A DNA stretch of 12,006 bases from positions 1 through 12,006 of the forward strand of contig LUCD01000030.1 in NCBI GenBank assembly GCA_001593925.1. Reading direction: 5' to 3'. The translations under genes and the position numbers were made by a program. The notes below the pieces were generated by a model. It was not told the DNA's origin. It searched no databases and worked only from the letters and a program-made list of their open reading frames with translations. The stretch comes from Candidatus Bathyarchaeota archaeon B26-1. GTDB taxonomy: Archaea > Thermoproteota > Bathyarchaeia > Bathyarchaeales > B26-1. Below, in pieces: positions 6,383 through 12,006 of this stretch (position 1 is its first letter; every line of letters starts with the position of its first letter).

Positions 6383-8125
6383 ATGGACAGGAAGCTCGAA
6401 GAAGACGTCTTGAGGATAGCTCTTCTGAACGCCATAAAACATGGTGGGAAGGCCAAGGTTAAGCCTACGCTTGGCAGGCTCCTAGCCGAGAAGCCGGAGT
6501 TGAGAGTGAAGGTAGGAGACCTCGTACCGGTCGTTGAGAGGGTTGTCGAGAGCGTCAACAGCCTCACCCCGAAGGAGCAGAGGAGGATCGTCGAGGAGAG
6601 GTGGCCTGAAGCCCTCGCCGAAACCCCGGAGAAGAAGGAGAAAGAAATAACGTTGCCTCCGCTCCCCAACGTTGAGAAGTACGGCCGCGTCGTCACGAGG
6701 TTCGCTCCGAACCCGGACTGCGCCCTCCACCTCGGCTCCGCCAGAGCCATAATCCTGAGCCACGAGTACGCCCGCATGTATAATGGGAAGTTCATACTTA
6801 GACTCGAGGATACGGACCCCCGGCTGAAGAGGTCGGCATTAGAGTTCTTCGAGATGATTAGGGAGGACCTCCTCTGGCTGGGATGTAAATGGGACGAGGA
6901 GTACATCCAGAGCGACAGAATCCCGATATATTACGGGTTTGCCGAGAGGCTCCTCGAGGAGGGGAAGGCCTACATCTGCACTTGTACACCAAAAGAGTTC
7001 AGGGCTAGGGTTCAGCTCAAGGAGCCGTGTCCATGTAGGGGGCTGGAGCCCGGTGAGAACCTAGCCCGGTGGGAGAGGATGCTCGACGGGTCCTACGGTG
7101 AAGGCGAGGCGGTTATGAGGGTGAAGACCGACTTGAACCACCCGAACCCGGCGGTCAGAGACTGGCCTGCCTTCAGAATAATCGATACGAGGAAGTATCC
7201 TCACCCTAGGGTCGGAGACAAATATAGGGTCTGGCCCCTCTACAACTTCGCGGCTGGAATAGACGACCACCTTCTCGGGATAACCCACATAATAAGGGGG
7301 AAGGAGCATCTGACCAACCAGCTGAGACAAGAGTATCTTTACCGTCACCTCGGGTGGGAGTACCCGGAAGCCATCCACTACGGTAGGCTCAAGATCGTAG
7401 GGGCGTCCCTCAGCAAGTCTAAGATACTTCGAGACGTAAGGAGGGGCCTCTATAAGGGATGGGACGACCCGAGGCTCGCCACCTTCGCGGCCTTGAGGAG
7501 GCGTGGCATAAGGCCGGAGGCCATAAGGCGGCTGATAATCGAGATCGGGCCTAGACCCTCCGATATAGTTCTGAGCTGGGAGAACCTCTACGCACATAAC
7601 AGGAAGATCATCGACCCCGAGGCGAAGAGATACTTCTTCGTGAAGAACCCCTTCAGGCTCCTAGTTAGGGGGGTTCCACGGAGCTTCACGGCTGAGATTC
7701 CTCTACACCCCAGCCGTCCGGAGATCGGTTCACGCCGCCTCCACGTAGAACCCGTGAACGGCGAGGCCTCGGTCTTGATCTCGGACTCGGACCTCAACCT
7801 CCTCAGGGAGGGAGCCGTTATACGCCTTATAGGCCTCTTCAACTTCGAGGTTGAGTCCCTCGAAGAGAGACGCGTAGTCGGGGTCTTCCACAGTCAGGCC
7901 CACGATGAAGCCAAGAGGCTGGGAGCCCCACTAATCCACTGGATACCGGATGGAAGCGGGCTCCCATGCAAGGTTGTGATGCCGGACGGGTCTGTTGCCT
8001 CCGGGCTTGTGGAGGAGAACTTTAGGGGCGTACACGTGGGGGAAGTCGTCCAGTTTGAACGTTTCGGCTTCGTCCGGGTTGACGGTAAGGATGGAGCCTT
8101 CACCGTTTACTTCGCTCATAAGTGA
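6383..8125 (+). CDS. gltX: Glutamyl-tRNA synthetase, archaeal type
   Basis: Class I aminoacyl-tRNA synthetase charging tRNA-Glu, and possibly tRNA-Gln as a non-discriminating enzyme where GatDE amidates it. The 580-residue length and about 100-residue N-terminal extension before the Rossmann domain fit the archaeal/eukaryotic GluRS-GlnRS branch. The first signature is FAPNPDCALHLGSARA (residues 107-122), a HIGH motif written HLGS; the second is SLSKSK (342-347). FILRLEDTDPR (137-147) and the IDDHLLGITHIIRGKEH segment (293-309) are characteristic. C199, C201, C216 and C218 form a C-x-C plus C-x-C pair that may bind zinc. The C-terminal beta-barrel anticodon domain follows from about residue 415. 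ATG 6383 has TAAGGGAG at 6365-6372 ten bases upstream. A 62-base gap separates it from the prenyl synthase, with a CATAAAAT stretch at 6341-6348 that could be a secondary promoter. It is convergent with the transporter, 15 bases away. Confidence 0.95.
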   Translation: MDRKLEEDVLRIALLNAIKHGGKAKVKPTLGRLLAEKPELRVKVGDLVPVVERVVESVNSLTPKEQRRIVEERWPEALAETPEKKEKEITLPPLPNVEKYGRVVTRFAPNPDCALHLGSARAIILSHEYARMYNGKFILRLEDTDPRLKRSALEFFEMIREDLLWLGCKWDEEYIQSDRIPIYYGFAERLLEEGKAYICTCTPKEFRARVQLKEPCPCRGLEPGENLARWERMLDGSYGEGEAVMRVKTDLNHPNPAVRDWPAFRIIDTRKYPHPRVGDKYRVWPLYNFAAGIDDHLLGITHIIRGKEHLTNQLRQEYLYRHLGWEYPEAIHYGRLKIVGASLSKSKILRDVRRGLYKGWDDPRLATFAALRRRGIRPEAIRRLIIEIGPRPSDIVLSWENLYAHNRKIIDPEAKRYFFVKNPFRLLVRGVPRSFTAEIPLHPSRPEIGSRRLHVEPVNGEASVLISDSDLNLLREGAVIRLIGLFNFEVESLEERRVVGVFHSQAHDEAKRLGAPLIHWIPDGSGLPCKVVMPDGSVASGLVEENFRGVHVGEVVQFERFGFVRVDGKDGAFTVYFAHK

Positions 8126-8137
8126 AGGGGAACCGCT

Positions 8138-8164
8138 CCCTCAATCAGGTTTTCTGGTTGAGGG
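8138..8164. terminator. Hairpin between convergent gltX and MFS genes, possible bidirectional terminator
   Basis: CCCTCAATCAG (8138-8148) can pair with CTGGTTGAGGG (8154-8164), giving an 11-bp stem with one G-T wobble and a 5-base loop GTTTT. It starts 13 bases after the gltX stop and contains the stop codon of the minus-strand transporter. Position and symmetry suit 3'-end formation for both genes. Archaeal termination usually depends on T-runs rather than hairpins, and only the loop carries T residues, so it may instead stabilise or process the transcript ends. Confidence 0.45.
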
Positions 8165-9469
8165 CCGGATGCCCCCGTCCTTCTCCAGTTCGTTTAGGGT
8201 TTCAGGCATGGTTGAGAGGATGGGCATCCTCACCAAGGAGTCGATTAGGATCAGTAGGAGGAAGGGGACCGAGGGGTCAACGTAGGTCCATAAGAGCCCC
8301 CCTATGATCGGGGCTGGAATCCTGACGATGCTCCTGAACGTGTTGATCGTTCCGCCCCACCTACCCCTCTCCTCTCGCGGAACGAGTTCCATCTGCATGG
8401 ACATCCAGACGTTGGTGGCGCTCCACAGGAACCCCCTGAGAGCGAAGGATAGGATCAGAAACTCCGGCCTTGGAGCCCAGACCAGAAGCATATAAGACAG
8501 GTAAAGAGTCGGCCTCAGGAGGAGAATCGTCTTCTTCCTCCCAATCTTGTCACCCAGTCTCCCTAAGGGTATGGAGAAGATCGTTGAGACGAGGCTTAGA
8601 GCCGATCCCATAAGCCCCAAGGTTATGGCGTCCGCACCCTTAACCTCAACCGCGTAGACCGTTATGAAGGGTAGGGTTGACCCGAAGATGAATGAGCCTA
8701 AGAGTTCCACCAAGAGCCACCTTTTCAACCACCACCTGCCGGCTAAGACCCTTTTGAAGCCGCTGAGGAAGCTTTCGCGGCGGATGCTTGGGCTTGGTTC
8801 TACCTCCCTCAGCTTGAAGTACGCCCAAGCCGACGCGAGTAACGATATAACGAAGGATATGTAGAAGAGGGGGCGGATGGCCTCGGCCGATATTCCTCCA
8901 AGCCGCTCAACGATGATCCCCGCCACGATGGGGGAGATCATGACCGGTATCTGACTTAACGTCATGAGAACCCCGAACCCTGTGGCTCTGTCCCTGTCCT
9001 TCAAAGAGTCCGCGGTTAGAACCCTCTCGATGGTTAATGTTGTAACCATGGTCATGGAGGAGAGAACTATGGGTATGACGAGCATCTCCCAGCTCCAAGC
9101 CAACGCGAAGAAGAGAGGCATGAGAACCTCTAGGATCAAACCTAGAAGGAAGGCTGTTTTCAGGCTATAGCGGTCGGCGAGCCACCCGATAGGGGCTGAG
9201 ATGAATGTGTTAACAAGGCTTCCGACACTGTTCAGGCCTCCTAGCTGAATCGTGTCCGCCCCGAGCTCCACCACGTAGATGGAAATGTAGTTCTGGGTTA
9301 GGCCCTTGGAGAAACTTGAACAGACACCTCTAACTAAGAGGACGCGGAAGTTGGACTTCTGCCTAAGAATGAAGTCCCTGAACTTCCTCAAAGCCTCCGC
9401 CATCGGCGCGGTTCCCCTCTCCACACCCTTCAAACCCTTTAGAGTTAAGATTGATAGAGGTTCAACCAC
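8141..9469 (-). CDS. Major facilitator superfamily transporter
   Basis: Integral membrane secondary transporter of 442 residues with a 12-helix hydrophobicity pattern in two halves. The MFS loop signature occurs after the second helix as GWLADRYSLKT (residues 95-105) and again in the second half as GRLGDKIGRKKT (303-314), which makes the superfamily call firm. The two halves are joined by a charged loop near residues 220-250 (LREVEPSPSIRRESF). No substrate-specific motif is recognised; drug/proton antiporter-like or sugar-like subfamilies are both possible. The longest start is GTG at 9469. An internal ATG at 9403 (residue 23, MAEALRKF) has a GAGGGG ten bases upstream and would still precede the first helix, so the true start may be there. 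It is the only clear minus-strand gene in the window, lying between the core operon and the AT-rich accessory genes, divergent from the unknown gene at 9563. Confidence 0.88.
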   Translation of the reverse strand: MVEPLSILTLKGLKGVERGTAPMAEALRKFRDFILRQKSNFRVLLVRGVCSSFSKGLTQNYISIYVVELGADTIQLGGLNSVGSLVNTFISAPIGWLADRYSLKTAFLLGLILEVLMPLFFALAWSWEMLVIPIVLSSMTMVTTLTIERVLTADSLKDRDRATGFGVLMTLSQIPVMISPIVAGIIVERLGGISAEAIRPLFYISFVISLLASAWAYFKLREVEPSPSIRRESFLSGFKRVLAGRWWLKRWLLVELLGSFIFGSTLPFITVYAVEVKGADAITLGLMGSALSLVSTIFSIPLGRLGDKIGRKKTILLLRPTLYLSYMLLVWAPRPEFLILSFALRGFLWSATNVWMSMQMELVPREERGRWGGTINTFRSIVRIPAPIIGGLLWTYVDPSVPFLLLILIDSLVRMPILSTMPETLNELEKDGGIRPSTRKPD

Positions 9470-9528
9470 AAAAATTTACCGTGATAAAGGAACATTAGTT
9501 CGGTAGGAGAAGATGGTTGCGATACCGT

Positions 9529-9537
9529 AATATAAAT
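9529..9537 (+). promoter_or_regulatory. TATA-like promoter element for the unknown gene at 9563
   Basis: AATATAAAT lies about 30 bases before ATG 9563, in the 93-base divergent region between the transporter and the unknown gene. Archaeal initiation about 25 bases downstream would fall around 9557-9560, giving a leaderless or nearly leaderless mRNA. This fits the lack of a convincing ribosome binding site before 9563, where only GGGG at 9551-9554 is seen. Confidence 0.45.
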
Positions 9538-9562
9538 GAGATGATGACGTGGGGAAGCTACG

Positions 9563-10363
9563 ATGGGATACGTGAACGTTGAGCCCCCTGATTATGTTAG
9601 GCATTATTGGGAGTGGACGCGGAGGCTTCTAGGAGCCGAGCCTCCGGAGTGGCTGAAATGGTTCGGCAGGTTAGATGGCGAGGAGATAATTGAGAGGGTT
9701 AGCCGTCTAGGTCTAAGGGGTGAACCTCTTGAGGAGCTTAAGGGAGCGCTTCACGGCGTTCCGAAGAGCATGGAAGAGGTAGGCGAACTATATCAGAAAA
9801 TGCACGAGCTCCTATGCCCGCCGAGACTTAGGCAGAGAATAGATCAACATGAAGAGGAACGCGACAGGAGGTTCGAACCACTTGCGTGGAGCAACCAGAT
9901 AGAATGGTTAAAGCACCTGCTCAGGTCTGAGGTGAGATTCGTTGAAACCTTAACCTTTGAAGAGCGTGAAAGATACCTCTTGACGAAGGAGATACTGGTC
10001 GAGCTACAGAAGAGACTATGCGAATCCCTGAGCATGAGAGAGTTCGAGGAGATGCCTAAAACATGGAACTGGAGATGCCGCATCAGCACAGAGCATCACT
10101 TGGAAAGGGTAGACGCCGGCACCGGGGAGGAGGTCCGAACGCCGTTCGTGAAGTTCTACCAGAGATGGGATGGTAAACTATTCATGAGGAGGTCTCATCC
10201 AGAGGACCACTCAATCGTGACATGTGTTAAGAACAGGTTCTACCCTGAAAAATGGGGTGTGGCAAGCTTAAATAAACATAAGTTCCTAGTGAACGTGTTG
10301 CAGCTTAAAGAGAGAGTTAAGAAGGAATTCAAGGATGTCTTCACAGAATTTGGCTTGAAATGA
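9563..10363 (+). CDS. Uncharacterised tryptophan-rich, highly charged protein
   Basis: I do not recognise a family. The 266-residue product is soluble, with no signal peptide or membrane segment. It has ten tryptophans, clustered as WEW (16-18), W30 and W33, W109 and W115, and WNW (168-170), then W202 and W231. Residues about 35-165 look mostly helical and charged, including an EEERDRRFE stretch near 97-105 and FEERERYLLTKE near 132-143. The C-terminal part looks more mixed, with FVKFYQRWDGKLFMRR (195-210), followed by SHPEDHSIVTCVKNRFYP (211-228) and a basic helix to the end. The four cysteines (85, 153, 172, 221) do not form a zinc-finger pattern. The start ATG 9563 follows a TATA-like box. 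It stands alone as a transcription unit, divergent from the transporter. Base composition is intermediate between the core operon and the next gene. A long open frame with normal codon structure makes it a real gene, but no function can be assigned. Confidence 0.82.
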   Translation: MGYVNVEPPDYVRHYWEWTRRLLGAEPPEWLKWFGRLDGEEIIERVSRLGLRGEPLEELKGALHGVPKSMEEVGELYQKMHELLCPPRLRQRIDQHEEERDRRFEPLAWSNQIEWLKHLLRSEVRFVETLTFEERERYLLTKEILVELQKRLCESLSMREFEEMPKTWNWRCRISTEHHLERVDAGTGEEVRTPFVKFYQRWDGKLFMRRSHPEDHSIVTCVKNRFYPEKWGVASLNKHKFLVNVLQLKERVKKEFKDVFTEFGLK

Positions 10364-10406
10364 GGTGACGATCTAATGTGTAACACGTGTGATCATTGGC
10401 ATCCCC

Positions 10407-10429
10407 CTTAAAATTTAAACCCCCAAACC
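10407..10429. repeat. Left copy of an inverted repeat flanking the oxidoreductase gene
   Basis: The segment reads CTTAAAATTTAAA followed by C and CCCCAAACC. Its reverse complement matches 11746-11767: nine of nine bases in the GGTTTGGGG arm and nine of twelve in the AT core. The core CTTAAAATTTAAA also occurs as an exact 13-base direct repeat at 11755-11767 because it is nearly palindromic. No target duplication was found by eye. Confidence 0.45.
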
Positions 10430-10440
10430 CAAACGGTAAA

Positions 10441-10450
10441 TTTTTAATTA
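10441..10450 (+). promoter_or_regulatory. TATA-like promoter of the oxidoreductase gene
   Basis: TTTTTAATTA lies about 43 bases before ATG 10488. Initiation about 25 bases downstream would be near 10470, just before the GGTGAAAG ribosome binding site at 10473-10480, which is 7 bases from the start codon. The gene thus appears to have its own promoter rather than being read through from the gene at 9563. Confidence 0.5.
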
Positions 10451-10487
10451 GCGGATTCCTTCTCACCCGGTTGGTGAAAGCGCTTAG

Positions 10488-11636
10488 ATGTTAAGGATCG
10501 GAGTTGTAGGGTTAAGAAGGGGACTTACATATCTACGGTTGGCACGTCTAATGGAGGATCGTGTCCGTGTTGTTGCCGCCTGTGACAAGAACAATAAAAC
10601 GATAGGTCTAGCTCGTAAGGAGTTCCCAAATATAAGTTATTACAGGTCGTTTAAGGATTTGCTGCATGATTCAAGGGTTGAAGCGGTCGTCATAGCCACT
10701 CCGATGCCTCTTCACGCTGAACAGTCCATTAAGTGTTTAAGGGCTGGTAAACACGTTCTCTGCGAAGTAGCGGCCTTTATGAGAGAGGATGAGGCAGAGC
10801 CCTTAATCAAAACTGTTGAGGAAACCGATTTAATCTACATGCTCGCTGAGAACGTAGTGTATACCCGGCCTAATCTTATGGTTTGGAACATGGTTGAGAA
10901 AGGAGTTTTCGGCGAGCTAGTTTACGCGGAAGGCGACTATATTCATGACTGCAAAAGCCTAAATTTCAAGGAAGACGGGACGCTTACTTGGCGTGGTAGA
11001 ATAAGAAGAGAACTCACCGGAAACACCTATCCGACTCATGCAGTCGGTCCAGTAGCTAAATGGTTAGGGATCGGTGTAAAGGACAAATTTCTAGAGTTAG
11101 CATCTTTCTCGTCTGGTAGCAGAGCGTTACCACTCTACGTCAGAGAAAAATTTGGTTTAAGTCATCCCGGGTCTGATAGAGGATTCTGGAGGCAGGGAGA
11201 TATGGTAGTCACGTTAATTAGGACTGAACAGGAGCGGTTAATTCTTCTTCGTTACGATACTGCTTCTAACCGGCCGCACATTCCTACAACTCATCACTTG
11301 CTTCAAGGAACTAAAGCCGCGTATCTGTCGCCTAGATGGTCGGGTGACGATCCTCTCATATGGATAGAGGGTGAGAGTGGAAGCGACTGGGAGAATCTTT
11401 GGAGATACGCTGAAAGATTTGAGCATCCGCTTTGGGTGGAAAAGGCTAAAGGTTTGGGACACGGAGGGGGAGACTATATAGTTTTCTCAGAATTCATAAA
11501 CTCGGTTAGAACCGGTAGAAGCGCAATAAATGTCTATGAAGCATCTGCATGGAGCATGATAATACCGTTATCAAAGAAATCAGAGGAATCTGGTGGAAAA
11601 CCTGTGAAATTCCCGGAGTACCTATGGACTTATTAA
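10488..11636 (+). CDS. Gfo/Idh/MocA-family oxidoreductase, GH109-like
   Basis: NAD(P)-dependent sugar-type oxidoreductase, or a GH109-like glycosidase that uses NAD as cofactor; 382 residues, no signal peptide seen, so probably cytosolic. The N-terminal Rossmann part starts RIGVVGLRRGLTYL (residues 3-16) and continues through ACDKN (31-35), VEAVVIATPMPLHAEQSIKCL (64-84) and AGKHVLCEVAA (86-96). The place of the classical E-K-P catalytic motif is taken by E93-V-A-A. Later motifs TYPTHAVGPVAKWL (180-193) and GHGGGDY (324-330) resemble the YPTHGLGP and GHGGMDY-type motifs I associate with GH109 alpha-N-acetylgalactosaminidases and relatives. The dinucleotide motif is unusual (G8-L-R-R-G12 instead of GxGxxG). 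ATG 10488 has GGTGAAAG with 7-base spacing. It is more AT-rich than the core genes and flanked by inverted repeats, suggesting acquisition. The superfamily call is strong; substrate and reaction are unknown. Confidence 0.87.
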   Translation: MLRIGVVGLRRGLTYLRLARLMEDRVRVVAACDKNNKTIGLARKEFPNISYYRSFKDLLHDSRVEAVVIATPMPLHAEQSIKCLRAGKHVLCEVAAFMREDEAEPLIKTVEETDLIYMLAENVVYTRPNLMVWNMVEKGVFGELVYAEGDYIHDCKSLNFKEDGTLTWRGRIRRELTGNTYPTHAVGPVAKWLGIGVKDKFLELASFSSGSRALPLYVREKFGLSHPGSDRGFWRQGDMVVTLIRTEQERLILLRYDTASNRPHIPTTHHLLQGTKAAYLSPRWSGDDPLIWIEGESGSDWENLWRYAERFEHPLWVEKAKGLGHGGGDYIVFSEFINSVRTGRSAINVYEASAWSMIIPLSKKSEESGGKPVKFPEYLWTY

Positions 11637-11776
11637 GCGCGCTGTTCTTGCTTACTGGACACCATAGAATTATCTTGGAAGACGCCTTTATCCAAGCAGT
11701 TCAGGGCTATAGAGTTGATGTAAGAAAGTATAGGTTAGTATGTAAGGTTTGGGGCTTAAAATTTAAAGGTTTCTGA
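11624..11776 (+). CDS. Possible 50-residue ORF overlapping the oxidoreductase stop
   Basis: An ATG at 11624, with GGAG (11615-11618) five bases upstream, opens a 50-codon frame that overlaps the last 13 bases of the oxidoreductase gene. It begins MDLLSALFLLTGHHRI, mildly hydrophobic, and ends with a basic tail LKFKGF. No family is recognised and its last codons run through the right-hand inverted repeat. It could be a coupled small protein or a chance frame; chance is more likely. Confidence 0.2.
   Translation: MDLLSALFLLTGHHRIILEDAFIQAVQGYRVDVRKYRLVCKVWGLKFKGF
11746..11767. repeat. Right copy of an inverted repeat flanking the oxidoreductase gene
   Basis: GGTTTGGGG (11746-11754), C, then TTAAAATTTAAA (11756-11767) is an inverted counterpart of 10407-10429, with 18 of 22 positions matching. 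It lies 110 bases after the oxidoreductase stop. Together the two copies bound a unit of about 1.36 kb containing that single gene. Confidence 0.45.
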
Positions 11777-11951
11777 ACAAGATAAGAAATAACGGAATCG
11801 ACCACTAAAAAGAAGGAGTCGCCCCACTCGACCACCGGTTCTGCACCAATAACTCACGCCGAAAAGAGATGAAAACTGCTTCTGAAGAAAGAAAGGAGCT
11901 CAAAATAAAACCCTCCCATGAAAGGTGTAGAGAGGAGAGGTCGAGCAACCC

Positions 11952-12006
11952 ATGAAACCCATCTTCACCCGTATCCACAGCCAAGATGGAGCGGAGCGTT
12001 CTCGTC
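11952..12006 (+). CDS. Possible gene start running off the window end
   Basis: ATG 11952 opens an 18-codon frame (MKPIFTRIHSQDGAERSR) to the edge. GAGGAGAGG at 11932-11940 is a good ribosome binding site 11 bases upstream, and the AT stretch at 11901-11910 could be a TATA element. A competing frame from ATG 11918 is also open to the edge. Too short to judge. Confidence 0.2.
   Translation, partial: MKPIFTRIHSQDGAERSR

Larger units (their letters stand above)
11637..12006. other. 370-base stretch without a convincing gene
   Basis: Apart from the weak ORF ending at 11776, nothing here reads as a known gene on either strand. The visible items are the right inverted repeat (11746-11767), two copies of TCGACCAC starting at 11798 and 11828, a purine-rich tract around 11871-11899, an AT stretch CAAAATAAAA at 11901-11910 that could serve as a TATA element, and a possible gene start at 11952. 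No tRNA cloverleaf or CRISPR repeat was found by eye. Confidence 0.5.

Noticed and set aside
6301..6906. 201-codon minus-strand frame opposite the start of gltX
   Set aside because: Shadow of the gltX coding strand; serine-rich, no motif, and the plus-strand GluRS signatures are unambiguous.
7061..7597. 178-codon minus-strand frame inside gltX
   Set aside because: Antisense shadow; the plus strand here encodes conserved GluRS catalytic-domain sequence.
9541..9592. ATGATGA box followed 40 bases later by CTGA, resembling a C/D box guide RNA
   Set aside because: It overlaps the start of the gene at 9563, has no terminal stem, and the internal D'/C' boxes are not convincing.
10383..10390. Palindrome ACACGTGT downstream of the unknown gene
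   Set aside because: An isolated 8-base palindrome is expected by chance and has no supporting second site.
11549..11623. Upstream extension of the small ORF from an ATG at 11549
   Set aside because: This part lies wholly inside the oxidoreductase gene in another frame and has no ribosome binding site; only the internal ATG 11624 is worth noting.
11877..11895. GATGAAAAC then CTGA, also C/D-box-like
   Set aside because: The spacing is far too short for a guide RNA and there is no pairing stem.
11805..12005. Minus-strand frame open for 66 codons to the window edge
   Set aside because: Serine- and leucine-rich translation opposite a purine-rich tract, with no motif and no visible start; looks like chance.

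Overview
The window looks like a chromosomal segment of an archaeon, most likely a TACK-group lineage; a Bathyarchaeia-like genome is my impression from protein style only. Evidence for archaea: an archaeal-type enolase, ribosomal protein S2 of the archaeal length, isopentenyl phosphate kinase (hallmark of the archaeal mevalonate route), a type 2 IPP isomerase, a GluRS with the archaeal/eukaryotic architecture, Arg codons dominated by AGG/AGA and Ile by ATA/ATC, frequent GTG and TTG starts with GGTGA-type ribosome binding sites, and TATA-like boxes close to starts.

Region 1 (1-8125, + strand) is a tightly packed superoperon: enolase (5' end outside the window), rpsB, a MEMO-family protein, mevalonate kinase, isopentenyl phosphate kinase, type 2 IPP isomerase, a geranylgeranyl-type prenyl diphosphate synthase and glutamyl-tRNA synthetase. 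Gaps are mostly 0-85 bases and two junctions overlap or may do so. This gene order resembles the conserved archaeal cluster I recall from methanogens such as Methanothermobacter. Four genes form a consecutive lipid-precursor set: mevalonate to mevalonate 5-phosphate (MVK), isopentenyl phosphate to IPP (IPK), IPP to DMAPP (Fni), and condensation to the C20 or longer prenyl diphosphate used for archaeal membrane lipids. The steps between mevalonate phosphate and isopentenyl phosphate are not encoded here.

Region 2 (8126-9469, - strand) is one 12-helix major facilitator transporter, convergent with gltX. An 11-bp stem hairpin lies at the shared 3' boundary.

Region 3 (9470-12006, + strand) is accessory-looking and visibly more AT-rich: a divergent intergenic region with a TATA-like box, an unrecognised 266-residue tryptophan-rich protein, and a Gfo/Idh/MocA-type oxidoreductase with features of the GH109-like branch. 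The oxidoreductase gene is flanked by a pair of imperfect inverted repeats. The last 370 bases hold no convincing gene, only a possible 50-codon ORF and a possible gene start at the very edge.

I see no CRISPR array, tRNA, rRNA, transposase or obvious defence system. The most unusual parts are the unknown protein at 9563-10363, the inverted-repeat-flanked oxidoreductase, and motif variants in the core enzymes.
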